Origin: Silurus meridionalis
Lineage: Eukaryota > Chordata > Actinopteri > Siluriformes > Siluridae
Assembly (NCBI RefSeq): GCF_014805685.1
Contig: NC_060896.1
Location: forward strand, 6,254,889 to 6,318,888
Direction of reading: 5' to 3'
Length of the DNA: 64,000 bases
The notes under the pieces are model-generated. The model worked only from the letters and a program-made list of their open reading frames with translations. It ran no database searches and was not told where the DNA came from. Shown piece by piece: positions 48,701 through 59,300 of this stretch (position 1 is the stretch's first letter; every line of letters starts with the position of its first letter). A program made the translations under genes and the position numbers.

Positions 48701-49171
48701 TACGCTGCCAACACGTGATCCCCCCTTCTTGTGTGTACTGTCCCATAGCTGTCTCCAGAAGGAATAGGGGTAAACCACAGGTCACAGCAAGCACCAGGTA
48801 GGGCAACAAGAACGCCCCTGAAAACACAATATATCAAACTCATACTAAATTTTCATGAATAGTCAGTAATTAGAAAGATTCCAGCAACACTGGGTGCAAT
48901 ACTGGCAGATTAAAGCAAGAAATACATCCATTAAAATGACATTTTTCTTTGACTTTACTAGAATCATATTTCCTTCATTTGTAACATTTAAACAATATGG
49001 TTTATCTGTTTCAGGTTTCTTACCCCCTCCGTTCCTGTAGCAAAGATAAGGGAATCTCCAAACATTGCCCAGGCCCACTATATCTCCTGCTACAGCCAGA
49101 AGAAATTCACTTTTTTTAGCCCAATGGCCTCTTTCTTTTAGTTTTCTTTTTTCCACCATCTCTTCGTGCAT
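43111..49171 (-). CDS. slc6a13-like: SLC6-A: Na+/Cl--dependent GABA/osmolyte-type transporter
   Basis: Complete 14-exon gene: 49171-49024, 48817-48683, 48355-48215, 48117-48039, 47242-47110, 46982-46848, 46319-46216, 46067-45943, 45843-45731, 45626-45489, 45233-45131, 44272-44172, 43814-43644, 43200-43111. All borders are GT-AG and the exons sum to 1716 bases, a 571-residue protein. Twelve-helix SLC6 fold: TM1 [22 protein letters not shown]3 [14 protein letters not shown] (substrate-carboxylate Tyr), EL2 Cys pair ([11 protein letters not shown]) and N-glycosylation sites NWT and NST, IL2/TM5 [14 protein letters not shown]6 [18 protein letters not shown]8 LGLDTQF (Na2-site Asp; Thr where Ser is usual), and end -LTSAV. 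Branch with GABA, betaine, taurine and creatine carriers. Exact substrate not assignable; the TM1 site is Asp. N-terminus is unusually short (about 15 residues before the conserved core). Tandem with SLC6-B. Confidence 0.92.
44600..44705 (+). mobile_element. LINE 3'-tail fragment in SLC6-A intron
   Basis: GGCCAGGCCTCTCTTGAAAA, AAGAGATTCTATATCTTAAT and CCTGGTTAAATAAAGGTTAA with a following TAAAAATAAAA tail match a familiar non-LTR retrotransposon 3' end in fish. It lies in the intron between exons 11 and 12. Confidence 0.6.
45676..45726. repeat. (GT)n-rich microsatellite beside an SLC6-A exon
   Basis: Interrupted GT/GTAT repeat lying a few bases beyond the donor side of exon 9 (left end 45731). 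It could affect intron length but not the splice consensus. Confidence 0.9.
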
Positions 49172-49289
49172 TTGTATTTCCTGTAACTATTCAGCTTTTT
49201 CTATTATTGGATGTACTCCGCTGTATCTTCTTCTACTTTCTTCTTCTTATCGCTGGGTTCCTGATATCTGAACCAATCATTTAAAAGAA

Positions 49290-49290
<1 letters not shown>

Positions 49291-49347
<57 letters not shown>
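49291..49347. repeat. (CT)n microsatellite upstream of SLC6-A
   Basis: About 57 bases of CT repeat roughly 120 bases upstream of the SLC6-A start codon, in the likely promoter or 5' UTR region. Confidence 0.95.
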
Positions 49348-49351
<4 letters not shown>

Positions 49352-49691
49352 GTATGTTACATATCCTGCTTCTAATTCTCACATATGTAGTATATTTCAT
49401 GTTTGCATATTACAGTCATTTACATTCAAAACCTTTTGGCAAAACAGTGTGTTTCCATCCAGTATATTTTTAAAGATCTATGCTCAATGAAGCCGTTCTG
49501 ATGGCTCTTAACCAAAACATGAATACAGTTATTTCTCCTGTATTCAGAATAAGGTTTTATACATGCAGTGAGAATTTGATATTAATATTCAGACCTTCAG
49601 TGTTCAGACCACTACATTGGGTGATGTTTTCTGAAAACATTTTCTTAGATACTTCACTGAATAATAAATCTATTGTATGAATAATAATCTG

Positions 49692-49860
49692 TGGGAGGTG
49701 GTAGATTAGTGGTTAAGGAATTGGGCTCTGGATAATAAAGAAATAAATGTGTTCAAATCTCAGCCCAATCTGCCACTGCTTGGCCTTTGACGACAACTAC
49801 ACATTTGGGAATTAATGGCCTTCTGGAAAGAGTCCAACAATGGCATCTTTGTGAAGCTGG
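49692..49860 (+). mobile_element. tRNA-derived SINE
   Basis: GGGAGGTGGTAGATTAGTGG with GTTAAGGAATTGGGCTCTGG (A-box region), GTGTTCAAATCTCAGCCCAA (B-box region) and CTGCCACTGCTTGGCCTTTG (tail). The same family is present in reverse at 62779-62891. Confidence 0.75.
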
Positions 49861-49914
49861 GTTTTTTACCATAACTTTCCAATCAGAAAAAAAAAAAAAA
49901 ACAGAGTGAGCACG

Positions 49915-50462
49915 TACACCAATCAGGCCTAACTTTATTGCCACCGATCAGGCATAACATTATTACCACCTGACAGAGGTGGGAAGTAACGAATTACGAA
50001 TACTTCGTTACTGTACATAAGTAGATTTTTGTAGTATCAGTACTTTACTTCGCTACTACTTTTCTGACAACTTTTTACTTTCACTCATTGCATTTCTACA
50101 CAAATATCTGTACTTTCCATTAATTACATTTTGAAAACAGGCTCGTTACTTTGGTTTTAATCTATTTGGTGAAATGTCAATATTTTTTCTTCTCATTGCG
50201 CCATTTTTAGCTCATCAACCTCACACACCACAGATGTAGACTAGTTTACAAAGCTCACAATGAGCAAAGCAGAGGGCAACAAAAAGTCTGGGGTTAACGT
50301 GGATGAGACAGAGGGAGTCAGTGATATAAACATGACTGATTACAGAGACATTCCTGATCACCTGATCATCATCTTTACTCTGCTTGTGTTCTATATGGTG
50401 GATGTTCAGCCTGGATACATTCATTAGAAAACTAAATTTATAATTAGTTTTGTATTAATATA
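49915..50462. mobile_element. Interspersed repeat cluster
   Basis: Starts ACCAATCAGGCCTAACTTTA and then AGAGGTGGGAAGTAACGAAT, TACTTCGTTACTGTACATAA, TACTTTACTTCGCTACTACT. This is a well-known fish dispersed repeat with TA(C/A)TTCGTTAC-type ends. No open transposase frame. Boundaries approximate. Confidence 0.5.
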
Positions 50463-50750
50463 TTCATTAGGGCTGTCAAGTTCATTTTAACGGCACTAAT
50501 TTTATTAACGCGCGAATAATGCAGCACGCATTTCTGTTTGACCATTTTTATTCAAAATATAAATAAATAAATATAAAAAAGGCAAAATTTAAACCTTCAG
50601 CGCAACACATTTATTCACTATGTCCTTTCGTTACTTAGATATGAAAAAAAAAAACTGTACCGTTACGATTTTTTCTAATCAGTGAACATTTGTTTTACTT
50701 ATGCCCCAAGTCTCAAATCAAGCACTAAAATCCGCCAGCGACTCTTTGAT
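50463..50750. repeat. Dispersed repeat shared with 10170-10350
   Basis: Begins GGGCTGTCAAGTTCATTTTA with ATTAACGCGCGAATAATG, a hAT-MITE-like start, and includes the block shared with 10303-10331. Here the copy is longer on its left side than the one near Kir-1. Confidence 0.6.
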
Positions 50751-51028
50751 TTTTTTTCTGGACTTTTTCCTCCACCCAAGGCCAGAATTCAGTTTTAGTT
50801 TGACCGTAACTTTCCCTGTGTTTCAGCAAACGGAATGAGTCTCGGTAGCTAACCTTACATTGACATATATTTTGAAACTATGATTTTAAAGATTTCGCTA
50901 CATCAGCGATTCACTGTGGGCAATATCCCTAGCATAGCTTACTCTGTATTTTACTATGATCCACTAAATTAAACTGCTATAAATTTTGCTTAAATCTGTT
51001 AATCAACCTTAGTTCTGATACTAAAACT

Positions 51029-51687
51029 ATCGTAATTTTCTATAAACTATAAAGCGCACCCATATATAAGCCGCACGCACTGAATTTGACAAAGATTTTT
51101 ATTTTGAACATAAATAAGCCGCAGGTGTCTACACTAAAACTAATGAACTTTACACAGGCTTTAATGAAAGACAGTGTCTGTAACACGGCTTGTATCTAAA
51201 CAGTAGCCTACCAAGAAAGTCATTGTTCACTGTCTTCCTCCTTCCTTTCACAACTATTTCTCTCAAGAGTTTATCTTTTAGCATCGTCGTGCGTTTAAAA
51301 ATCACCATCGGTGAAGCTTTTCTCCCGATGCCGTGCAGCTCAGAACACAGGTAAAGTGCGTTTTTTCATGCCCGGTTGTTTTCAGCGTGACGAATGATTC
51401 ACATTTCCTGTAGACAGTCCGAGTGAGCGGCAGGTCAAACGTCAGAGGAACATCATCCATATTTATGATGTGGTGCGGCATCTGATTTAATATAAAGAGT
51501 TTCATTGGTTCACCTGAACCCGTTCTGAAATTTCATTGGTCACATGTTATGGGGTTCAGTTTTTTGGCATGAAGCTTGTGAAACCGGGAAAAACCCAGGA
51601 AAAATCCATAAATTAGCCGCTTCATTTAAGCCGCGGGGTTCAAAGAGTGGGGAAAAAGTAGCGGCTTATAGTCCGGAAAATACGGTA
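51029..51687 (-). mobile_element. pogo-type DNA transposon derivative with transposase fragment
   Basis: Right end (read on the - strand) CGTATTTTCCGGACTATAAG with CCGC; the left end has the decayed mirror CGTAATTTTCTATAAACTAT with AAAGCGCACC. Inside, on the - strand at 51505-51302, a 67-residue frame contains MPHHIINMDDVPLTFD and KTTGHEKTHFTCVLSCTASG, the first catalytic-Asp region of the pogo/Tigger DDE domain. The N-terminal DNA-binding region and the rest of DDE are missing, so the element is an internally deleted, non-autonomous derivative about 660 bases long. Confidence 0.75.
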
Positions 51688-51689
51688 GT

Positions 51690-53261
51690 AAATTTAAAAA
51701 ACAATCCATGATTTAAACCTTTTTAATTGCCAATGTCAAAAATATTTGAGGGAAAAAACACAAATTTGTTTTTATGGTAATATAAAAAGTGATAGTAAAT
51801 GGATTTTGTAACCTTTTTTTTACCTTTATCACACACACAAACACACACAGTATAATACTCTATAGAAAACTCTACCTCTCGCACAGCGCTATGTCATGGC
51901 GCCATCTGGTAGCCAACAGTAAAAATTACAAACGTAACCTTTTCCCAAAATGGGGCACTACTAACTTTCAAAAATGTGATTTTAATTACAGTCAATAAAG
52001 AAAAAACAGCCACACACAATAAATGTGGGAGAAAAAAATTAAAGCTGATGCTGCAAAAAAGTAACAATGCATCAAAGTCAGTTTTGTTACTAATCTTTGA
52101 CGCAGCTAAAACTGTGATAAAAGTAAAAATAAATCCAGTTTACAATCAGATTTTATATTAAAATGAATTCACTTTGTGTTTTTTTTTTTTCCCAACAAAT
52201 CTGTGTAATGCTATTTTGTTACATAAATGGTTAATTTTCTTCCTTGAGTTGGCCTGTGACAACTTGGGGGTTCATCCAGAATAATCTTTTTTAGATTTTA
52301 TTAAATTAGCAATTTGAAGTATTACTAAATTAGAGAGTTTGCCAAATTCAAATAGTTTTAGGAATATTACATAAAACATTTTTGTGACAAACGCACTATA
52401 TATGTAAAAAATAGTTGGTAGCTTTTTTATTTTTCTGGAGTTGTTATAAAAAACAGGTTCTAATAGTGAGACTGCTGCAAGATTAATTCAGTGATGATTA
52501 AAATAAGTAGCGCTTTAATTTTAGGATGATATCTGTGGTGCATAGCTTTTTAGACAAAAATATAAAACCCTTGCCAATAATCACACAAAGACTAAGGTTA
52601 AAAGTAGTTTCAGTTATGTGTAATGAACTAATGTAAGGTAGAAAAGATTCAGTATGTTGTTTCAGCACCTTTTTGCAGACATCAAAGTTTCTGTAATGGA
52701 AGAAATATTTCTAGTTTCCAGCAATCCAAATCCCATTGTTTTAACAACACTGTGAAATGCATGAATCGGACAATTTTTTTTCAAGGAAGATATATACATA
52801 TATCCAGTATATCTGTATCATTTAAGGCTGCAACTAATGATTTTGATAAATCAGACACACACGTACACACGATAATATAATGATCGATATTGTTACCAAA
52901 ATGTGAACACTTTCTAGGACAAAAATAATATCTATTTTCTGAATACAAACTGATGTTACACATTTAGGAGCCTTTTTGCTTGTCACTGTATTCAGATTCA
53001 GCTAAATGTATGCCATGTTTGTAATTTCTACTCTTTAAGATTAAAATAATAATAATAATCTTTTTTAACATTATTAAAAAAATACTCTAACTTACTGGTA
53101 ATGCATTTTGATTTCTGATCATTCAGAGTAATAGTCATCCGTTTATAAAATTAGAACACCTCATTTCTTCCACTTGTATATGAAAAACAGTGGCACAATT
53201 TATTCTGTAATGTAAATAGTATATATTATGTAGTGTACAGTCTTCATGGCTGCTGGATTTG
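51690..53261. other. Intergenic between SLC6-A and SLC6-B
   Basis: AT-rich, no gene recognised. It is the 3' flank of SLC6-B on the - strand. A segment near 51880-51960 (GCACAGCGCTATGTCATGGC) looks repeat-like but was not identified. Confidence 0.4.
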
Positions 53262-56238
53262 TCAAACAGCTGATGTTATTAAATGTATTTTTGCTCTCTG
53301 CTTCTGGGTCAAAGGCACGTTGGTCTCAGGACTGCACAGTTGGCACCAGCGCTGTGAAAAACAATAAGATGTTTCTTAATATTATTTATTTAGTAACCTA
53401 AAAAAAACAGTTGCAGAGGAAATACAGTATCCATTGTTTAAAGACCTCCACGCAAACCCATACCTTTTTTTCTCTATTCAAAAATAAATAAAGCTTATAT
53501 TTAATTGAATATAGTTTCTTCTTTCTTTTTATACCTACTAATTACATCCTATTAAAGCCATGAAACAAAATTTCCAAAGCAATGTTGTAGTGGATCTGGA
53601 TCATATCATAGAAACACTAGACGAAAGTCAGGAACATAGCCTGGATGGGATGCTAGTCTATTCACACAGATTCATAAATTTTGCAGCTAGATCCAATTTA
53701 CAGTAGACAATTTCCCTACTGTGATGTATTTATGTGGAAAAAAACTAGAGAAAAACCAACCCAGACACTGAAAAACCATGAGGCAGAAATATACAATATA
53801 TAACTTTAAGACAAATTCAAAAAGACATATCATCATCCTTATTAATTTTCCATTGCTTTCTAGATACAATGTTCTACAGCTGATATCGGCCTACACAAAC
53901 CTTTACACTGGATAATAATAATTCTTAGTGAAATTAAAGTGCTGTATTGAACATTTTGTTCATACTTGTAAAAGACTTTTGGGTTTTTTCCTTATAAAAA
54001 AACTTATTAGCAGTTTGTTTTTTTTTGTTTTTTAAGAACATCAGCAAAGTAGAAAATATATGATGTGTTTATGTTAAAAAGTGCAAAAATGTTGCATATG
54101 TATCTATTCTCACCTGTTTAAGGCATCCTTTAGCTTTCAATAAGCAAAACAATGCATACGCAGGAACCACAAGGATGGAGGACAGAACCATCAGCCAGCC
54201 CAGCCCATATGCCCAGGCTGGGTACACATACCAGCGATTATATGTCAGAGGCTGATACTCCACCAAAGAATATATGAAAGATACCTTGGGATAAAAGAAG
54301 AAACTAACAAATAACTATTACACAATTAAACACAATTAAAGCCCACAACTGATATCTGGCAGCAGTAATGTTGTGTTTGTGTAAAGATGAATATTTTCAA
54401 TGACCAAGAAACATGTAAATATCAAATCTGTAACTGATATTTAAAAAATAAAATAATGTGTAAGTTCAGTGGTACCCAGTCATGTGCAATTGTGTGGCTT
54501 CTTTTCTACAATTTAACTCAATTCTTATTCGTTATCTGAAAGTGTGCATACATCAGGTAACAAGTGGCTTCACAACCAAAAGCTTACCAGCAAAAGAAAT
54601 GGAGTAATGTATTTCCAGCACAGCCTAAAAATGACATTGGGGTATGACCCTGTCATGTCTTCAATGACATCACACATTCGTTCAGCTCCTAAAAAAGTCA
54701 CAGAATACAAACAAGGTGAATTATAGACGTGTTAAAGTACAGCAAGTCCATTCAGCAAAAGGTTTAGGTTTTATATTATATTTTTCTCTACATTTCTTAA
54801 TGTGGAAGTGTTAACAGTGCAATTATTGAAAAGTAAATTACACTATAGATAATACGTTTTACATAATAAGTTTTGGTTTTGTATTCTGTAGCTAAATGTT
54901 TTAAATAAAAAGATCTGTATCTATAACTGGTTGAAAGATTGGCTGAAAGACTGGTTGAAAACCACAGCCTTTTTTTTTAACTCAGGGCACAATATTTAAA
55001 AAAGTTGCCATGATTGTAAATACAAATTAGTATCAATATTCATTACAAGTGTAATATCCAACTTGGACACTCCCACCCCACACCACTAGTGGACACTCTG
55101 ACCCTACACGAGTTTAGAACTTCCTCTTTGAGCTTATTCTCATTTTCTATTTAAGTTTTTCTGAAAGGCACATGGATATTCGCTAGGCATGACAAGCTAA
55201 TTATCCAATTAATTACATTAATAATTGATTATTTTGACAGTTTTATTTGAGAGGGCAGTTAATATGTGAGGTGTTTGTGACCCACCAAAGGCCCAGCCCA
55301 CTGCTAGACACTGAAACACAGAAAGGAAGAAGATGCAGGCTCCATTACAGGCGTAGTAGTCAAACAGCTGAAACACGTACATACCACCCTGCAAGGCACA
55401 ATTACATACGTAAAATGCAGATCCGAGTGTGAGACAAAGTAAAAACACCTTGAGACTGATGAATGGAAAGGAAACCATGATTATATGCTTATAGCCACTA
55501 TCTAAATTCTCTCAAATAAAAGTCTTTCTTTATTAGCATACATAGCCAAAAGAAGAGACTCAAATGCAACTTGACGTCTTTAACCATATTTTGACAGCAG
55601 TGACTAGCAGGTTACTTTCTGTTTCTTTTATTTTATTACTGTCCCCACCTCTGTGACCATGATCAACTGACTGAAGAAGCAGACAATACAGAAAAGAAGC
55701 AGGAAGATCTCTCGGCATCCAGTTCTACGCAGCACTTTCGGAAACACGTCCGTCACTGAAGTAATGACCACCTCCATCGCAAGAAACTGGAAGGCAGCAC
55801 AAGTGCAGCAATATATTTAAACAGTTTAACTATTCAAACCTATGTCTTACGTTTAAATAGAATTCAGGTTACTAATTGGTATGATGATCAAATGGAAAAC
55901 ATTCAAGCAAAAGTAAAAGGGTAAAAAGGAAGAGGTGACCAAGAAGAGAAAGAATAATAGCATAAGACAATAAGACATTGTATCCTTGAAGAAACATGTA
56001 GCAATTCAATTAGGCTTGTGGCTAAAACAATTCCACAATGTTGATATTCAGTGTAATTACATTCATGTTCATGAAATTGTGCTCAATGTGTATGGGTGTG
56101 TGTACATGCACCTGTGTGTCCAGACCAAGTAGAATTATCATTATGAAAAAGCACACAGCCCACAGCTGAGGCAGAGGCATCAAAGCCACTGCCTGAGGAT
56201 AAGCTACAAAAGCTAAGCCAGGACCTGTGGGAATAGAA

Positions 56239-56330
<92 letters not shown>

Positions 56331-59300
56331 TGCATACATACATTACTATTCATACATTATTAATTATACTTTTTCGAACACGTAATACCTGACTCTGCCA
56401 CATCTTCTATAGGAACACCTTGTACATGTGACATGAAGCCCAATACTGAGAAAACTGCAAAGCCTGCAACAAAACTGGTACCACTGTTCAGCAGGCACAG
56501 CCAAAAGCAGTCTCTGGAGCACAAATACATAAATATGTGCACTCAAATAAGTTAATACTCATACCCAGCTAAGCAAGTTTCTAATGACTACATTATTCTT
56601 TTTTCATACTTTAGCATAGTAACCAATATACATTTTTATTCAAAGGTGAAATTTCCAAGATAAATGTATTTTTTATCGGATCGTTAATTTTTACATCTGT
56701 TAACAATCAATTAACCAATCAATCAATAATCAAAAAGGTTATGAGATTTATGATGATGATCATTAAGCCACCAGCATTATGATGCGATATTCTGGTCACG
56801 TTAACTATTGGCATATTAAATCAGTTTGTGGTATTTAATTTTTATTTGATCAGGTTTCATTGTTTATACCTATTGATATAATCACTGTAACAAATAACTG
56901 TAAATTAGTTTATTAATGGTGCCTTATTTTCAATGATCTCAAGATTGTTTTAGTTTAGTATAAAACGTTGTTATCATTATTTTCAAAGCTAAATATGAGA
57001 GAAATATTCTCTTACAAAATGTTCCAGTTACCTGTAGCAGTTGTTGTTGTTTTGGTTGTAGCTGCCAAGCACAGTCAATATTCCCACACCTATACTGTAA
57101 GAGTAGCTAATTTGACTGGCTGCCTCCATCCATACCTGCACACGCAAACACAGAGATGTTAACCGACTATATTTACTTCCTTAAGGGGGCTTGTAATTAA
57201 CTTTGGCATTAACAAATATTCACAACCTAAAGAAATAGTCATTCTAAATTGCATAACTATCAAAATGTATCCAAGTTTTGTTGTGAATAAAGTGATCCTA
57301 TAGCAAAATTCAATATTCCATGACACATATGTGTCTGTTTGCATGTTGTGTGATTGTTCCACCTGAGGGTCCAACAGTCGCTGGAAGTCTGGATACAGGT
57401 AGAAAATAACACCCTGCATAGCTCCAGGCAGAGTCAATCCACGAATCAGCAACATCAGTAACATCACATAGGGCAATGTAGCTGTCAAATACACCACCTC
57501 AGAGCAGTGGATGGAAAACACATTAAATAACATTATCTCAAAAATAATTATATTAGAAACCCGAACTAGAACAATGCAGAACAAAGAGTTTAGAGACTCT
57601 AATGGTTTTTGTGGTAGCACGCACATATATAAGGGCCAGTTTGTGAATGAAGGGAGGAGCCAAAGGAAACAAGCATTAATGATCACACACACACACCTTT
57701 GAGTGTGTGATTGCTTCCAATAGGTATGTGTGTGTATGTATGTATGTATGTATATATTTTTGTTTGTATGTATGTATGTATGTATGTATGCATGCATGTA
57801 TGCATGTATGGATATCAGCTTTAAGACATATGTTTAAAGAAACAAGTGGGTGAAAGTGGGCAATAAAGCCAGTCAAAGTAAACTTTTTGTCATCTTCCTC
57901 CTAATCCTTCTTCCCTGAGCCAGAAAGCTCGCTACTGTTTTAATGGTAAGAAAATGTATTCAGCAGTCCACTTTGGAAGTCATGTATGCACTCACCTTCC
58001 CAGTAGACTTGACTCCTTTCCATATAGAGAAATAGCATATAATCCACATTGCAATTAGACACAAGAGAATCTCCCAGTTGATGTCACCGACTTCATCAAT
58101 ACCTTTAGAGATAGTAAGCACTCTTCGCCTGTACAATAATATAAAGGAAATAACTAGTAGCATAATATTCTCTGTAGTTAATCATTATACCAAATAGTCC
58201 ATCTAAGTTAACACTATGGGTTAAAATGACACAAAGCTATGCTATGTTTTCATGTACCGTATATGACACTTACTCCCAAAACTCAGTAGCTGCAGATGTT
58301 GAGTTGACCTGTCTTGTCCAGTTGGCATTATTTACAACAGAAATGCAGCTGTCTGAAAAAAGAGAGGTATGCCTTACACAATTTTGCCTTTATGACCTCA
58401 ATAATGTCTGCATACTGTATATATGTATGTGTTCCTGTTTTGACAGTTATTTATTTTCACAAATTAATGTAGCACTGCTTATACGACAGCTATGATCAGT
58501 TTCATCAATTAAAGCCACTCTTGGTTCCATTTCATACTTGTATTCCAGGCGTTGTCACAAGTCGCCCAAGGGAGTTGAGATTTGAAAGATAAGACCAAGT
58601 ACAGCAGTGCCCATGCCAGGATTATGATATAGCACATGCAGCCATACAGTTGAATCACCTGACCTGCATAGCCAACACCTGAAACAGGACATAAAGCCAG
58701 TAAGGTACATTGCACAGGGAAGATTTCCTAACAATACATAGGTAAGGTATACAATATAGCCAAAAATTCTGTATGTGAACACCTGATATTTACGTTTGGT
58801 CCTTTCCTAAACTGTGGCCACAAAGTTGGAAGCACACAATTGTCTTGAATGTCACTTGAGCATTATGATTTCCCTGAACAAAGTAAGCTCCCATGTGGAA
58901 ATGGTGTACCAAGGCATCATCAGAGCTCGACCTCACTAATGCTTTTGTGTTTAAATGAGCACAAATCCCCAAAACCACAGTGTAAAGCCTTTCCAGATGA
59001 GTAGAAACTGTTATGGGAAATGAGGAACACCTCATTTTTAATGCCCATAGTTTAAAAAGGGATATTTGAGCGTTCACAATACTTGTATATTTCGGATTAC
59101 TGTTTATAGATGTCAATTCAGTTCATTATTGGTAAATGCTATAAAAAAGGAATATCGCATTCATCCTGTGCAGGGTTCACATTATCAGTTTTTAACACAT
59201 CTGACTCAACAGCTAATTCCCAAAGCCCTTGTGAAATTTGCTGTGTTGAACATAAGGTTCAAGATGTGTCATAATACTAAAGTTCAACAATGATAAAAAT

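Noticed and set aside
50221..50424. 67-residue - strand frame within repeat DNA
   Set aside because: It lies in an interspersed-repeat cluster and has no recognisable protein motif.
57159..57797. 212-residue continuous frame
   Set aside because: It reads through exon 6 of SLC6-B (57363-57497) into both introns and a tetranucleotide repeat. Splice sites and the paralogue show that only the exon is coding.
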